DNA of 64,000 bases from Hofstenia miamia (Eukaryota; Xenacoelomorpha; Acoela; Hofsteniidae): the NCBI GenBank assembly GCA_900660155.1, contig CABFPE010000006.1:2486077-2550076 (forward strand), given 5' to 3'. A program made the position numbers and the translations under genes. This document shows, in pieces, positions 49,480-61,125 of this stretch; within the stretch, counting starts at the first letter, position 1; every line of letters begins with the position of its first letter. The notes below the pieces were generated by a model. The model saw only the letters and a list, made by a program, of their open reading frames with translations. It was not told the origin of the DNA and did not search any database.

Positions 49480-50889
49480 TATGGATCACTATGCTATGTT
49501 ACTGTCCTCCTGTACTTACATTAATTTTTGATTAAAATATTGTTACAGCACAAAATTAAAATGTGTTTACATTATCATTACTACATTATTCATATATTTT
49601 TATTATATTAATGAGTAAGAGTGTTTGGGAAGCATTTAGTACCGTATACAATCTCATACATAGACGTTTAGAAAATGCATCTAATATTCGTGGGAAGTAA
49701 AGAACATAAACCCCGCGAATAGCGAGGGAATATTGTATATATATGTAACCAAACTGAGCTTTTTAATATCATTTGAATGTGACGACAGTGTTAAAAATCG
49801 ATTTCGATGAGTTACCATCATCGTCAATTTACAAAATATGCGGTAAATAAATTTACAATCAAGTAGACTAAATATAAATGATCTTATTACATACACTTAG
49901 AATATATTTAAAGTCATCATGCTTTGTAAATTTAATAATTTAACTTTTGTTGTTTCTTTTATATATATTGCCTCTACTATTTCCGGATGTTCAGTTCTTA
50001 GTAAAATTTTAAATTGATCTTTCGTAGTTTGATGGTGATCGGTAAACATTTCTGAATTCAGATGATCTCTTACGATTTATCGCAAACTTCATATGTGAAT
50101 TTGTAGACTAGGGATGTAAATAAGTTTTTTGGGATATTGTCTTTGTTACGAAACATTTTTTGCTTTAAATGATGTAAAAATCGGGCGATCTTAGTAATTT
50201 TTAACTTTGTATTGAGACTTTTCACATGCAATGATTGCAATAAACAATATATCGTTTATCTATATATATGAAAGAGATCTAAAAATTGAGTTTGTTAAAA
50301 TCTTTGCAGGCCCATGTATAATAATTCAATAAATAAGAATTAATTTCAAAGAAATACTTTTTACGCATTTCATATTTGTTGATTTTTGAAAGCAGGACTA
50401 TGGATAAATAATATTTATGAAATAAGCTCCGATTTTTCAGATCTATTGTCCATCAAAATGTCAATCTGTAAAAATATTACTTAAGCTTTCCTTCAAATTA
50501 TATCATATTTTGTAGAAAGAGATAGAATTTAAATAAACAAATTGTAATTGGTAGCCTACAAATTGATTTATTATATTGTGAACAAATTGATACACCTGCG
50601 CATACGGAAGATGTTGTCTGCAATATAGAATTTTACGATTTTACTGGGCTCTTCAACTTTTGCTTGGATTATAAAATATTATTATCTTGAAAATATTATC
50701 TTAAAATTTAGTTAATTCGCCTCTCTTAATTGTACATTCGTAAGTCTCGTAACTTCATGTTAAACATCAAAAATATTTTATAATAACTTTTTATGGTGTT
50801 TTTATATTTGGATTAAAAGGAAACAGACTACATGCAAGAGCGGATAATAGTTGAAGTTGGAAATTTGGAAAAGACATTTTCAAGATTTT
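49480..50889. other. AT-rich stretch, nothing recognised
   Basis: No supportable exon or repeat family. Confidence 0.5.
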
Positions 50890-52640
50890 TAATAATAATA
50901 ATAAGTCCTTCATAGCTTAATTAGTTCACTTGTTTCTTGCGCTGTACATTTTTACAATTCTGCAACAATAAGAGTCAAAGCAATATATTTGCTAACAGAT
51001 ATAATTAAACTAAAAACAAAGTATAAAATATATAATAATTATAACTTTGTGTGTGCCTATGTATGTGGTGAGCTCAGTGTAAAAAATCATTAAATGTTTT
51101 TAGCATGTTTGTGCCTCCGATTGTATTTTAGCGGTGTTAAATTATAATTTTTAATTAATTTCTAAATTGTTTGTAATTTTTTAGGATAGGAAATACTGCT
51201 GCAAATAAATTTATATGCTTGTGGATTTACCTTTAAGTAATTATCAAGAAAAGAAAGTAATTCTCGACCATATTTATGCTTAGATAAAATTGAAGCTGAA
51301 TGGAATTGTACTTGATATATGGGGATAATATATTATACTTTCGTCTGTGTTCACTAAATTTTGCACATAGGCATAATCAAATTAATGTTTTTAATGATTA
51401 ATTAAATTTTTTTGATAATAAATAGCGCCTTTTTGCATTAAAATTAATAAATATATTGAACAATAATGCATGTAATAATGAACGTGGTAAACTGGTCCTA
51501 AATTTCTGAGGTGGTATAAGTATCTAAAGCCAGATGCCGTTTTTTGCAACTTTTTTTAGGAGAAATTTAAATTTTAAATATTTGTCAATATCAACATCTA
51601 AATATATAACATGATCGTTTTGTTTTATTTGAACGCAGTTTGTTATTTCTTTTACAAAATTGGGGACAATAGAACGAATTTGGTTTTTTCAATATTAATT
51701 TTTAATTGATTGGATGAGAAATACCTTGAAAGATTTTCAGTGTCACTTTGTAATTCATCAGCAAATTAATATATTTCACTATGATTTACATGTTTAATTA
51801 TGTCATTTACATATTTTGCAAATAAAATTGGCCCTAGTACTTGGCCTTGAGGCAATCCTCGATCGGTTTTAATATAATCAGATTTTATATTATTTATTAA
51901 GAACACGCTTTTTTCTATTTTCTATAAACTCATAAGTAACTTAATTGAATTTTGTTGAAATCCGTAATTTTTATTTTAATCGCCAAAATGTTAAAATTCA
52001 TTGAATTGAAAGTTTTTATTAAGTCTAGAGGGCTATGCAACTGGATTTATTTTGAAATAAACTGAAACAATTGCATCCCTTGTACTATGCTTAGCGCGAA
52101 AACGAATTGCTTAGATGGTAAGATATTCTCAGATGCAAGGTATTGGCTGATTTGAATGTGCAATAATTTTTGAATAATTTAAAAAGGGTGCGTTATTGTA
52201 AATTGCCTAAAATTTTTAGCAATGAGGGGATTTTCATTTTTATCCAAATGTGTTATATCTGACTTTTTCATTATCTCCAGAAGTTCGCTTTCAACTATAA
52301 ATTGATGAAATGCAAATGATAAATATGGTCGCCAAATATATGAAAAAATCTTAATAATAAAGAAAGGTAAATGAGTGGAACCTGAAGATTTATTATCTCC
52401 TAAATTTTGTCCAATAGTTTCTAATTCTCTTAAGGTAGATAGCCTAAATTGAATTGTTGACTTACAATTTGATCGTCTAAGTTCTGATAAATGAGTTTTA
52501 GGAATATTGAAGTTACCTAATTCTTTATATATCTGATGTAAATAATTTGGTATCCTTATTTTATCGGTAAGTTTTTTATTATCAATGTAGATTTCTGAAA
52601 TGTCTGAAATGTCTGAAAATGTCCGGATTTATATTCTTCA
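50890..52640 (-). mobile_element. CR1-type LINE, RT and 3' end, decayed
   Basis: Minus-strand copy of the family at 42330-43140. From its 5' side one reads NKSSGSTHLPFF (RT fingers, near 52395-52430), a degraded FRQFTITHPF segment, DRGLPQGQVLGPILFAKYVND (about 51805-51870) and a FADE remnant of the catalytic box near 51765. The thumb and 3' UTR follow down to the TTTGACTCTTA motif (about 50965) and a terminal TTA run (TAA on the plus strand at 50891-50905). Multiple stops and frameshifts. Pairwise match to the 42-kb copy looks like roughly four bases in five. Confidence 0.8.
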
Positions 52641-53025
52641 ACAATGTGTTAATAATTTTGGGTATATTAAATTTAAATTTAATATTTCCATTCTAAAGAA
52701 ATTTTAAAAAATATATTGTCAATAAATTTTGTTCTTGTTTTTAAGTAATATTCACTTAGTACTAAAATTTTGGACACATTATTCATATAATAACTTGGAT
52801 ATTCAAATATTAAATATCTAATGCACCGATTGCATTGGTTCAACTTGGGGAATTCGTCAAGCGCTTACACCCATTCCTCGTGTTGATTTCATTTGACAAT
52901 TGCAATGGCGAAAATTTAGTTTACATTATTCCTCATGTTAGATAAATTTGAAGTATTCAATTTAGAAATTTTGGATTAAGAAATGGCGTTTACAAAGTGA
53001 TATTGGTCTTCAATATTAATGTTGG

Positions 53026-53027
<2 letters not shown>

Positions 53028-53058
<31 letters not shown>

Positions 53059-53395
53059 NNNNNNNNNNNNNNNNNNNNNNNNNNNNNNNNNNNNNNNNNN
53101 NNNNNNNNNNNNNNNNNNNNNNNNNNNNNNNNNNNNNNNNNNNNNNNNNNNNNNNNNNNNNNNNNNNNNNNNNNNNNNNNNNNNNNNNNNNNNNNNNNNN
53201 NNNNNNNNNNNNNNNNNNNNNNNNNNNNNNNNNNNNNNNNNNNNNNNNNNNNNNNNNNNNNNNNNNNNNNNNNNNNNNNNNNNNNNNNNNNNNNNNNNNN
53301 NNNNNNNNNNNNNNNNNNNNNNNNNNNNNNNNNNNNNNNNNNNNNNNNNNNNNNNNNNNNNNNNNNNNNNTATATATATATTAATATATATATAT
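53028..53395. repeat. (TA)n tract containing a 312-base assembly gap
   Basis: TA units from 53028, N from 53059 to 53370, TA units again to 53395. The frames that run through the gap are meaningless. Confidence 0.95.
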
Positions 53396-53923
53396 ATGCA
53401 ATCTGCCATTATGTGGTTAGCTCAAGCAAAATAATATTTTAAATGATATCGGTCCCTGACAACCCACTCAACATTTATATAATTTATTTTTATATATATT
53501 ACATGTGGCAGTTATATTTTGACTTGCATAAATTCATGTTAATGTGCATATGGGTATTCCGAGGATTCAATTAAAATTTTTAATGTACAAAAAATGAAAT
53601 TTAAGAAATTCTAACATTGATGAATGTTCTATATTTATATTGAAGCAATTGTAGTTCAAAAATTTCTAAAAAATCTAGCTACTTTTTAGCTAGTAGTACG
53701 AATGAAAAAAAAATTTTGCTTAATTTGAAGAACTCAATCGTGAAAAGTGCGTTTAAGGGAAAAGTTGAACACAAAATAGAGCGAAAATATATTCAGTTCC
53801 TCTTCTCTGTGCGTTTTCGCTTTCAATTCTGTGGGGTGTTTACTTTAGGAATCTCTTGAATTTGTCGAAAGATTTCATCATGATGAACAAATGTAAACGC
53901 GACCATGCGCAATTGAAATCTTC

Positions 53924-53978
53924 AAGACGTTTAGAAGATGTCTAGAAGACGTTTAGAAAACGTTTAGAAGACGGTTTA
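53924..53978. repeat. 11-bp minisatellite, five units
   Basis: Consensus AAGACGTTTAG repeated in register (AAGATGTCTAG, AAGACGTTTAG, AAAACGTTTAG, AAGACGGTTTA). Further diverged GACGTTTAGAAGACGT pieces continue to about 54106, so the array may be part of a larger repeat element. Confidence 0.75.
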
Positions 53979-54109
53979 CAATATCATTTGTGAACATTAG
54001 ATGCATTCAGTAACGTTTAGAAATGGTGTTTTGTAAGACGTTTAGAAGACGTATCTTAAGACGTATTACAACGTGTTATACCATTATAAGACGGCTATAA
54101 AACGTTTTA

Positions 54110-55376
54110 TTGTTTATTGAATTGAATTCGTAACTTTAACGATCCACTTTAAATTCGTTTGCATATTAGTATAATCTGGCTATTCGGTTTGCCTAATGAT
54201 TATTACTTGTGTTACTATAGCAAAAAGCAGTTAACCACTACAAATCACTAAAAAATCTGCTATTTGCAGATAATGGCACTACACGCAGAGATAACATTGG
54301 GAGGGGGGCTCGCTGAAAAGGTAGGGGGGGGCAACCCCCTCCAAACTAATTTTTATTAGAGTTTTAGACCATTTGTCAGATTTTAAAAGCTACACTTTGT
54401 TGATTACAAAAATTTTTTTTCCACTTTACGCTATTTTTTTAGCAAGAATACACATTCTTGTCATAGTAGGGGCTAATCGTTGGGTCCTAACAAGCCTGTC
54501 AAAATTTATCGTCGATAAATAGGGTGCTGCCCTATTGTACGCACCCGTCACAACTCCAATTCTACTATCAATAAAAAATATGAAATCTGTGTCACATTAT
54601 CGCACACGTTAGCATTTAAGTAATATCCATTTTGTAGGTCCTGTCTTGCGAGGTTTCCATACCGAATTTATATTAAATATTGAACAACATGCACATAAGT
54701 ATATTTATGGTCTTTGACAAAAAATTTGTATTTAGAAACAATATACAAAAAATATATTTTTCTCCTATTTATCTAAAAATTTTTACGTATGCATTATTTA
54801 CAACATCCATGCCTATAAATAAGTTCTCACGAAAAGAACTAATTTTTTTTATCAAACGGTGACTGATACAAAACATGATTTCTAGGGCAATTATGCTGGT
54901 GTATATAATCTAAGCTATAAATAACACTGTCGAGCATATCACCATTGAAACAAATATAAATAAAATGAATTGGGACAGTCTGCTGGCCTAAATAATTTAA
55001 TGGATAATTCTCCTCTAGTAAAATTTCGATGGTAACAGATTAAATAAAACACCCACTAATAGCTAAAAACAGATTTTGTGAATAAAATTTATTTAATGAG
55101 TTTTAAAAATATTAAAAATAACCCCAATTATCCAAATCTTAGTTTACAAAATTGAATATCAGGTTCACATAGCAAGTCATGCTCTTTAGAAATTAATCAG
55201 CATTCTTCCTGTTGTGTTTTTAAAATGAAGACATTAAGATATAGCCCCCTTTGATTAAAATACACATAAAATTTCAAGATAGCTAGCATTTTTTTAGTTT
55301 AGATAGTTCGTTAAATTAGATATAATTTCAAACTGCAAGCAATTTTTTTTACGACATTTTCGAAACTTTACTTTAG
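54110..55376. other. AT-rich stretch upstream of the multi-exon gene
   Basis: Holds an unusual G- and C-rich patch at 54299-54347 (GGGAGGGGGG..., GGGGGGGG followed by CCCCC). No coding exon that fits the next gene's entry phase was found. Confidence 0.5.
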
Positions 55377-55436
55377 AAGATGTGTCTGGACTACAAATGA
55401 AAATAGAGAATACAAGAGAGATAGGAAGCCCAATTT
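55377..55436 (+). CDS. Unrecognised multi-exon gene, exon A (first resolved)
   Basis: Acceptor GAAACTTTACTTTAG ends at 55376. Two bases finish an upstream codon, then 19 codons (DVSGLQMKIENTREIGSPI) and one base are left before GTAATA. The donor is weak (T before GT). Joined with exons B to G it gives about 168 residues without a stop; every junction keeps phase. The combined product is rich in Leu, Ile and charged residues, with no signal peptide, Cys pattern or catalytic motif that I know, and looks like an alpha-helical intracellular protein. The 5' part of the gene was not found; it may lie upstream or in the assembly gap. Confidence 0.45.
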
Positions 55437-55952
55437 GTAATATTGATTAATATTGCTGTGCTCTAGTACTAGTATTTGTAGTAGGTAAACAAGGCACTTT
55501 GAATGCAAAAATCTCAACGAAAATTGCATAGACTATAATATTTGGTTAGCAATCAATAGAACATACGCATTTTCTGGGAAATATCCAAAAGTTCTAGTAT
55601 TATTTATTGTGATTTTAACGTTATTCTAACTAGTTAATTGTAGAGATAAAATATTCAAGTTTTCATGCATTTTATGAACTGGATTTATATTGCTATTTGA
55701 TAACATCCCTTAAAATGGATGATATCAATTGAAAAAAAGGGTCATTGCCTGTAGAGAAATATCTCGAATAAATGGCATCTAAAATAGGAACCCATTTGAG
55801 ATATAATTTTTGAATGATAGTGTTTGCATGTAGATATAGTTGTGTGGCAAAGCTAAGAAGCAATAATGTGTGAAAGTATTTTAGATAATAAATTATAAGA
55901 CTAGGTGTGAATACAATTTTTGGTATTGGGCTTTGCTTTGACTAACTACAAG

Positions 55953-56031
55953 CCGTAATAAAGCAGTTAATATATGTTTTTATGGATTTTGTAAGAAATC
56001 TTCTCTCAACCTTACAAAATCTTGAAACCGT
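55953..56031 (+). CDS. Unrecognised multi-exon gene, exon B
   Basis: Acceptor CTTTGACTAACTACAAG (ends 55952) with a branch-site-like CTAAC. CC completes a Ser codon with exon A. Encodes VIKQLIYVFMDFVRNLLSTL then QNLET and ends with two bases before GTGAGT, a consensus donor. An in-frame ATG at 55982 could be an alternative start if exon A is wrong. Confidence 0.55.
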
Positions 56032-56083
56032 GTGAGTGGAATTCCATTGTCCAGCAGAAATTGATTTAACTCAAAACTCCCAG

Positions 56084-56196
56084 TTTCATGAAAATTGACA
56101 GAATTTGCGCTGAAATCTTATCAGAGGCAATACACTTGAAGTTATTGAATTGTGATGACTTCATTGAAGACAAATTTAAAGATTTTGCATTTGCAG
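56084..56196 (+). CDS. Unrecognised multi-exon gene, exon C
   Basis: Separated from exon B by a 52-bp intron that begins GTGAGT, contains a TTTAACT branch-like site and ends CCCAG; reading through it meets a stop at once (GTG TGA), so splicing is required. One base completes Val, then FMKIDRICAEILSEAIHLKL and LNCDDFIEDKFKDFAFA, leaving G before GTAAAC, a strong donor (GCAG/GTAAAC). Confidence 0.6.
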
Positions 56197-58932
56197 GTAA
56201 ACCTAACAGACATGATAAATGCTTTTAGGTGACATAAATGCTAAGCTATTATTAAAGTAACAACTATAAGCAATCAGATTTCTCTAGCGACGAGATTTCT
56301 CTGTTTCATGTCAAAGCATTCTAGCTTCGAGTGGGCGACTAAGCCAAATATGAAGCACTCCAATGTTGATGGATATTGTAGAAATACTCATGATGATGCA
56401 GTATCTAACCATTTTATAGAAACCAGAAATTATGTTTATGTTTTCTTCGCCTCCTTCTTTGCAATATATTTTTAAGTTAAATATATATTTGATTTATTCT
56501 CAATCAATTTCGTAAGCTTACTAATATTGCCAAAGCTGTGCTCTACTAAGGGGGACTTTAAATTTGAGTACTGTATTCTTATAATATATTTTGACAAAAT
56601 TTAAATTCTCAACAAATAAAATCCAAAACTCCAAAACATAATCTCGCTTTAACAAGGGGAGGGGTTGGGTCCCTAATCGACATTAGCAAGTTGGACTGCG
56701 GCCTGAATATTGCCCATAAATATTCTAAGTAATTGGCCATGAGCATGGTTTTTATCCTTAAAATCACCGTATCACTGCTGTTTCAATTAAATGGAATATT
56801 TACTCGCACTTAGTTTACGTAAAATTTTTTTAATCATGACTGTTTAAATTGAATTGCATTTTTGATCCTAAATGAGACAATCCGAATTTAAGCAACTAAT
56901 TAAAAAGAAAGCGATATATTGCAAAATTACTTGTGTTTTATGATTTTGCTGGCCATTTTTAAGTATATTCCGTCATCATTAAGTGTTAAATTTTGATTAC
57001 AAATCCAGTATATTACGAAAAACAAAATATGTGTGTAGTAGAACAGAGATGCTGTAAATGTACTAAAGTGACAACTCCTACATTCTAGGTGGAGAAAGCA
57101 ACTGTTATTTCTTCTAATTGGCGCTTTCATCCGAGTTGTGCTCAAGGACCTTGTAGTCGTTAATAAATTGGGGCTAACAAGGAGTCAAAATTGACACTAA
57201 TAGATTTTGTTTACATGACATTTACTTGGAAACAACAGTACATATATCCACCTCCAAAATGTATTCATACTCAATTTACATTAGAAAATGTGGTTTTGTC
57301 TATGTGGCTTGTAATTTGTTTTTGTCTTGAGTTTTGAAAATATTAAATATGGTTGTTATATATGTTGCACTTTACCGGCATTTGTATAAAACCGAAAGCT
57401 TAATTGTAAATAGCTAACCGAATTAGTCAACAAGGGCGGATAAAATATGAAAAATTCATTAAAATTTTACAATAAAAATTACAAAAGAAAATTCCTTAAT
57501 ATCGCCAAATAGAGTAAATCAGAACAGTTTTTTAAGTTTTCTTGAAAGATCTGGTATTTGTAAAATGTATTTCATTGAACTTTACACTATAATGTGTCCT
57601 ATAGATTCTGAACTTACACTTAAATAAAAATATGAATATTTAGTTTTTTGTATTAAATATATATATTTACTTTTGGAAATTTATTAGTTTTTTAAGTTAA
57701 GATTCCTTTCTTTTCTGTGGGGCATTTTAACTTTAGCATAAAATTATAAATTATTTTACTTTTAAAAATACTAATGAAATTGGATTACCATAGCTACGGC
57801 TACCCTGTGGCACATAAACTAATAGTGATACATTTATGCGCAAAAGAACAACGTAAAATATTAGGCATAGCATGAGTAATAATTAAATAAAATTTTTCCT
57901 TTTATTCCAATTCAACACCATGCACCTATTCCAAAAATTCCAAAAACAAATTTGTGTGTCATATCAAAAGTCAGCAGAATTTTGTTTTTATTTTAGAATT
58001 TAATGATTTTAGCAAGAGCTTTGCATTTTTGATTTGGTTGATTTTCTTGAATTTTATCTACATATTTAACAATATTTATTGAAATTGAGACTAAGCTCAC
58101 ATTCATACCATTAGGTGAAAATTTTGCAATTTACTTAATCTTATACCATTGATCTATCCTAAAGACACAACATGCTATTTATTAAAGGGTAATTTGAAGT
58201 TTGAAAAAAATGTACTGAGTCTTAAAAAATTGCACAAATTCTATGTTTCCATTTTTGAAGTTTTTAGATTGTGATGAAGACTGTACATGTACATAGTGAT
58301 GAATTTTAAATGCTTTAAAATAGTTTTATGCTCTTCTTAGTAACCTATTATGTATTTAGCATTTTATCCTACATTAGGCCCCCTTTAAAATTTTTTTCTG
58401 TATTAACCCCTATTAGTCAACCAATAAGTCACGATTTATAAGAACCGATTAATTTACATTTCAATTTCTGCCCTATAAAATATTGAATAATATTACTGTA
58501 GTGCTTAGTTCTATGCAAACTAGGGGGAAAAAAATCCTCCTATTAAACTTTTGATTCGTACTCAAGACCTTGAGGAGCTTTCTTGAAGAGACTTGGTAAC
58601 TTTTCCTAACGCTTATTGGACATCACGATCCTCGAATAAAAAATTTCGAAAGATTTTATGGAAGATATTGTTTTTCAACAATACTATTGTTTTCCAATTT
58701 TTATAAAAATATATTATTATTGTTAGTATGAAAAAGAAAATATTTAATAAGTTAAAAATGAATTCTAATGAATTTCATCATTTGCAAGTGCTAAAGCCAA
58801 TATTTAATATGTTTCAAAGAAATCCCCATTTGATAATGTCATTAAAAATAATGATAATGGCATCGAATTTTTTAAACTGCAAATAGAAAGTGCTGATATG
58901 AAGTATTTTTATGCAAATGTTTGTTTTAACAG

Positions 58933-58977
58933 AACAATCAAATCCAGTGCTAGATGGGTGGAAAGATGGAGGAGTGG
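58933..58977 (+). CDS. Unrecognised multi-exon gene, exon D
   Basis: Excellent acceptor TTTGTTTTAACAG (ends 58932). AA joins the G of exon C as GAA (Glu), then QSNPVLDGWKDGGV and one base before GTGATT. A 45-bp exon. The other two frames stop within it or just after it. Confidence 0.5.
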
Positions 58978-59650
58978 GTGATTTGGGGTGTTGAAATTCT
59001 CCCTTCATAGGCTTGAAGAGCAAAAAGGCCCAGTTAGAACAAGATTAACGATTTTGTGTTCTGCTGTATCTAAAGTCCACAGAACAATTTTTAAGCAAAA
59101 CATTAAACTTTAGAGAATGTTTTAAAATTTACATTTTGTTATGCTTGCCTTAATATAGTGATCCAGGCACAATCTCTTTGTATTTTAAAAACATCGTTTA
59201 AGTCATAGTGTCTAGACATCGGATGCCAAAACAATAACAGACATTGCGTAATTTTAGGTGTAACATTTTCTATTATTTTTCATTATGTAAAGTGGAGGCT
59301 TCACAAAACAAATTGCCCTAGTTCATACATAATAAATTATGACAGTGATCTATCATCAAAAAAATTATAAATATTTTACAAATTGATATTAGAACTGAAT
59401 AAAATAGCTGTTAGTTTCCTGCCAAGCACGTTGTTCGACCTGTAATAATATTATTTAACTAATTTACATACTGGAAAATAAATAGGAGTTCAGTTTAAAG
59501 TCAATCAATGGTTCATTAGGGTTTAGAGAAAATAATTGTGCACACCACAATATATAATGTCTACATTTATATTCATTAACCACTTTTATGTGAGAACAAA
59601 CTGGAGAGAGGTCAATTTGGGCCTAGCCACTGAACCTGATGAAATTTATG

Positions 59651-59690
59651 AATATATATATATATATATATATATTTATTTATTTATTTA
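59651..59690. repeat. (TA)n then (TTTA)n microsatellite
   Basis: TA units followed by four TTTA units, about 40 bases before exon E. Confidence 0.9.
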
Positions 59691-59729
59691 CTTCTTTATT
59701 ACTTCTAAATACTTTTTGTTTGCTTTCAG

Positions 59730-59824
59730 TTCAAATGATTTTCTATTTAATAAATGAAGTATCTTCTGTCAAAATCTTGTTTGATTCAGATGAACGTACA
59801 GTTGGACGCGGCGTATTGTTCAAG
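59730..59824 (+). CDS. Unrecognised multi-exon gene, exon E
   Basis: Acceptor TTTTTGTTTGCTTTCAG (ends 59729) and donor AAG/GTATCT. TT completes Val with exon D, then 31 codons beginning QMIFYLINEVSSVKILFDSD and ending GRGVLFK, leaving phase 0. The FDSDERTVGRG stretch resembles the F-x-S-D-x5-G-x-G core of a CUB domain, but the residues encoded on both sides do not continue that fold, so I consider this a coincidence. Confidence 0.55.
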
Positions 59825-59937
59825 GTATCTTTGTTTTGCTCTTAATTTTATTAACATCTTTAAGATTTTTGTGCGTGGAATCTTCAATCGGTATTTAAAC
59901 TTATTATGCTTTTTATAATTTTACTTTAAAAAATGCC

Positions 59938-59938
59938 N

Positions 59939-59970
<32 letters not shown>
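59938..59970. repeat. Single N followed by (TA)n
   Basis: Assembly join at 59938, then about 15 TA units. Confidence 0.9.
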
Positions 59971-59976
<6 letters not shown>

Positions 59977-60268
59977 TTTGGGTCCTATTTGTGCCATTGG
60001 GTTGAGTCAAGGGCATTAAGAGTTCAAGAGAACTTTGCTTGGGTCAAAATTCATGTTGTGGTGAAGGAGAACATAGTGCTTATGTCATTGTTGTGATGAA
60101 TTTTCAGAAACATTGCACATTCTCCCCATTATTTACCAATTCAACGTTCACTTCAATCTAATTGAAAAATATATATTTTAATATTTAAAAAAATCTTACA
60201 AAACAGAACAAAAACAAAATCAATTCTCCTCCCCAAATTGCCCTATGAAGATGTATCTACATATACTC

Positions 60269-60269
<1 letters not shown>

Positions 60270-60315
<46 letters not shown>
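60270..60315. repeat. (TAA)n array, 5' flank of the full-ended LINE
   Basis: About 15 uninterrupted AAT units immediately before the element. Confidence 0.95.
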
Positions 60316-60316
<1 letters not shown>

Positions 60317-60390
60317 GGCCCTAGTGGCCAAGGGGTAAAAGGCTAGACTGGGACCGCGAGGACCCAGGTTCGAGCCCGCCCCCCGACCCT
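60316..60390 (+). promoter_or_regulatory. tRNA-Ser/Leu-like head with pol III A and B boxes
   Basis: TGGCCAAGGGG (60325-60335) resembles the A-box region TGGCCGAGTGG of tRNA-Ser and tRNA-Leu and is followed by TAAAAGGC, close to TTAAGGC of those tRNAs. GGTTCGAGCC (60367-60376) fits the B-box consensus GGTTCGANNCC completely. The acceptor and T stems do not pair well, so it is a derived tRNA-like promoter and not a tRNA gene. Its position is the very first base of the element after the TAA array. Confidence 0.6.
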
Positions 60391-60397
60391 ACCTTCA

Positions 60398-61117
60398 ATG
60401 AGAGTGAAACCGAAAGAAAAGGCCCTCAGTCCCCGGCAGGCCTTAAATGGTCAGAGGGTGCGAAGAATCTCCGGTCAGGTGGACTCCACAATCGGGAGTG
60501 TGGACTCGAGAAGTGGCAGTATAGGATCCACACAGACCAATGGACAACGGCACAAATGGACAGATGAGCAGAACAGAACAGCATTGGAGTGTTACAGAAG
60601 AAGCAGGCCAGATGAGAGGGGTTACAGGAAGAGAATGTTGGAAGAATGGAGGAAGGCAGAAATAGGATTAGAAGTTACAGAGCAGAGGCTTGCAGGACAA
60701 GTGCGAAAGTTACAGTTGGATGAGAGTAAAGGGAAAAAGAGAGTTGAACAGGCTAAGCAGAGGGAAGATGAAGTGATAGACACTGAGGCACAATTGGCGG
60801 AAGAAGCAGAACCAGTGGACGCAGAAACTGAAGCAACAATCAAGGAAAATATGAAGGAAGAAATAGGTGAGAGAACTAGGTTGCCAGTTCCAAGAGGAGT
60901 TAAGAAAAGCAAGCTAGCAGTAGAGACAGCAAAGGTCAATAAAGTGTTGGAGAGGATAGATGCTAGGAGTGTTACAGAAGTAAATAGCTTAGTGTATGCA
61001 GGCGCATGGGAAGTGCTGAAGAATGTAGGCATGGACATAAAGAAGAAAAGACGACAAGAAGATAAAGGAGACAACAAGCCAGCATGGGAAAGAAGAATTG
61101 AGAATAAAGTGGCATAG
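60398..61117 (+). CDS. R4/Dong-like LINE N-terminal ORF (Myb-like DNA-binding region), truncated
   Basis: A 239-codon frame. After a Ser/Gly-rich start comes QRHKWTDEQNRTALECYRRS with ERGYRKRMLEEW and VTEQRLAGQVRKL (about 60550-60715), a helical Myb/SANT-like region that RLE-type LINEs carry before the RT and that is thought to help target-site binding. A charged helical section and the EVLKNVGMDIKKKR block (about 61010-61050) follow. It ends in TAG at the deletion joint, so the RT fingers and palm are not attached. Could still be expressed as a short protein; no evidence either way. Confidence 0.7.
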   Translation: MRVKPKEKALSPRQALNGQRVRRISGQVDSTIGSVDSRSGSIGSTQTNGQRHKWTDEQNRTALECYRRSRPDERGYRKRMLEEWRKAEIGLEVTEQRLAGQVRKLQLDESKGKKRVEQAKQREDEVIDTEAQLAEEAEPVDAETEATIKENMKEEIGERTRLPVPRGVKKSKLAVETAKVNKVLERIDARSVTEVNSLVYAGAWEVLKNVGMDIKKKRRQEDKGDNKPAWERRIENKVA

Positions 61118-61125
61118 GGTATAAG

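Noticed and set aside
52990-53434. ORFs of 121-145 codons across 53.0-53.4 kb
   Set aside because: They run through a 312-base N gap and TA repeats and carry no information.
53849-53892. Possible exon (ESLEFVERFHHDEQ) upstream of the multi-exon gene
   Set aside because: The acceptor is good, but its exit phase does not fit exon A and the donor is weak; it cannot be joined without an unseen exon.
59730-59824. CUB domain in exon E
   Set aside because: The FDSDERTVGRG stretch looks like a CUB core, but the preceding and following exons do not continue the fold and no conserved Cys are present.
60316-60390. True tRNA gene
   Set aside because: A and B boxes are present, but acceptor and T-arm stems do not pair and it is fused to a LINE, so it is tRNA-derived only.
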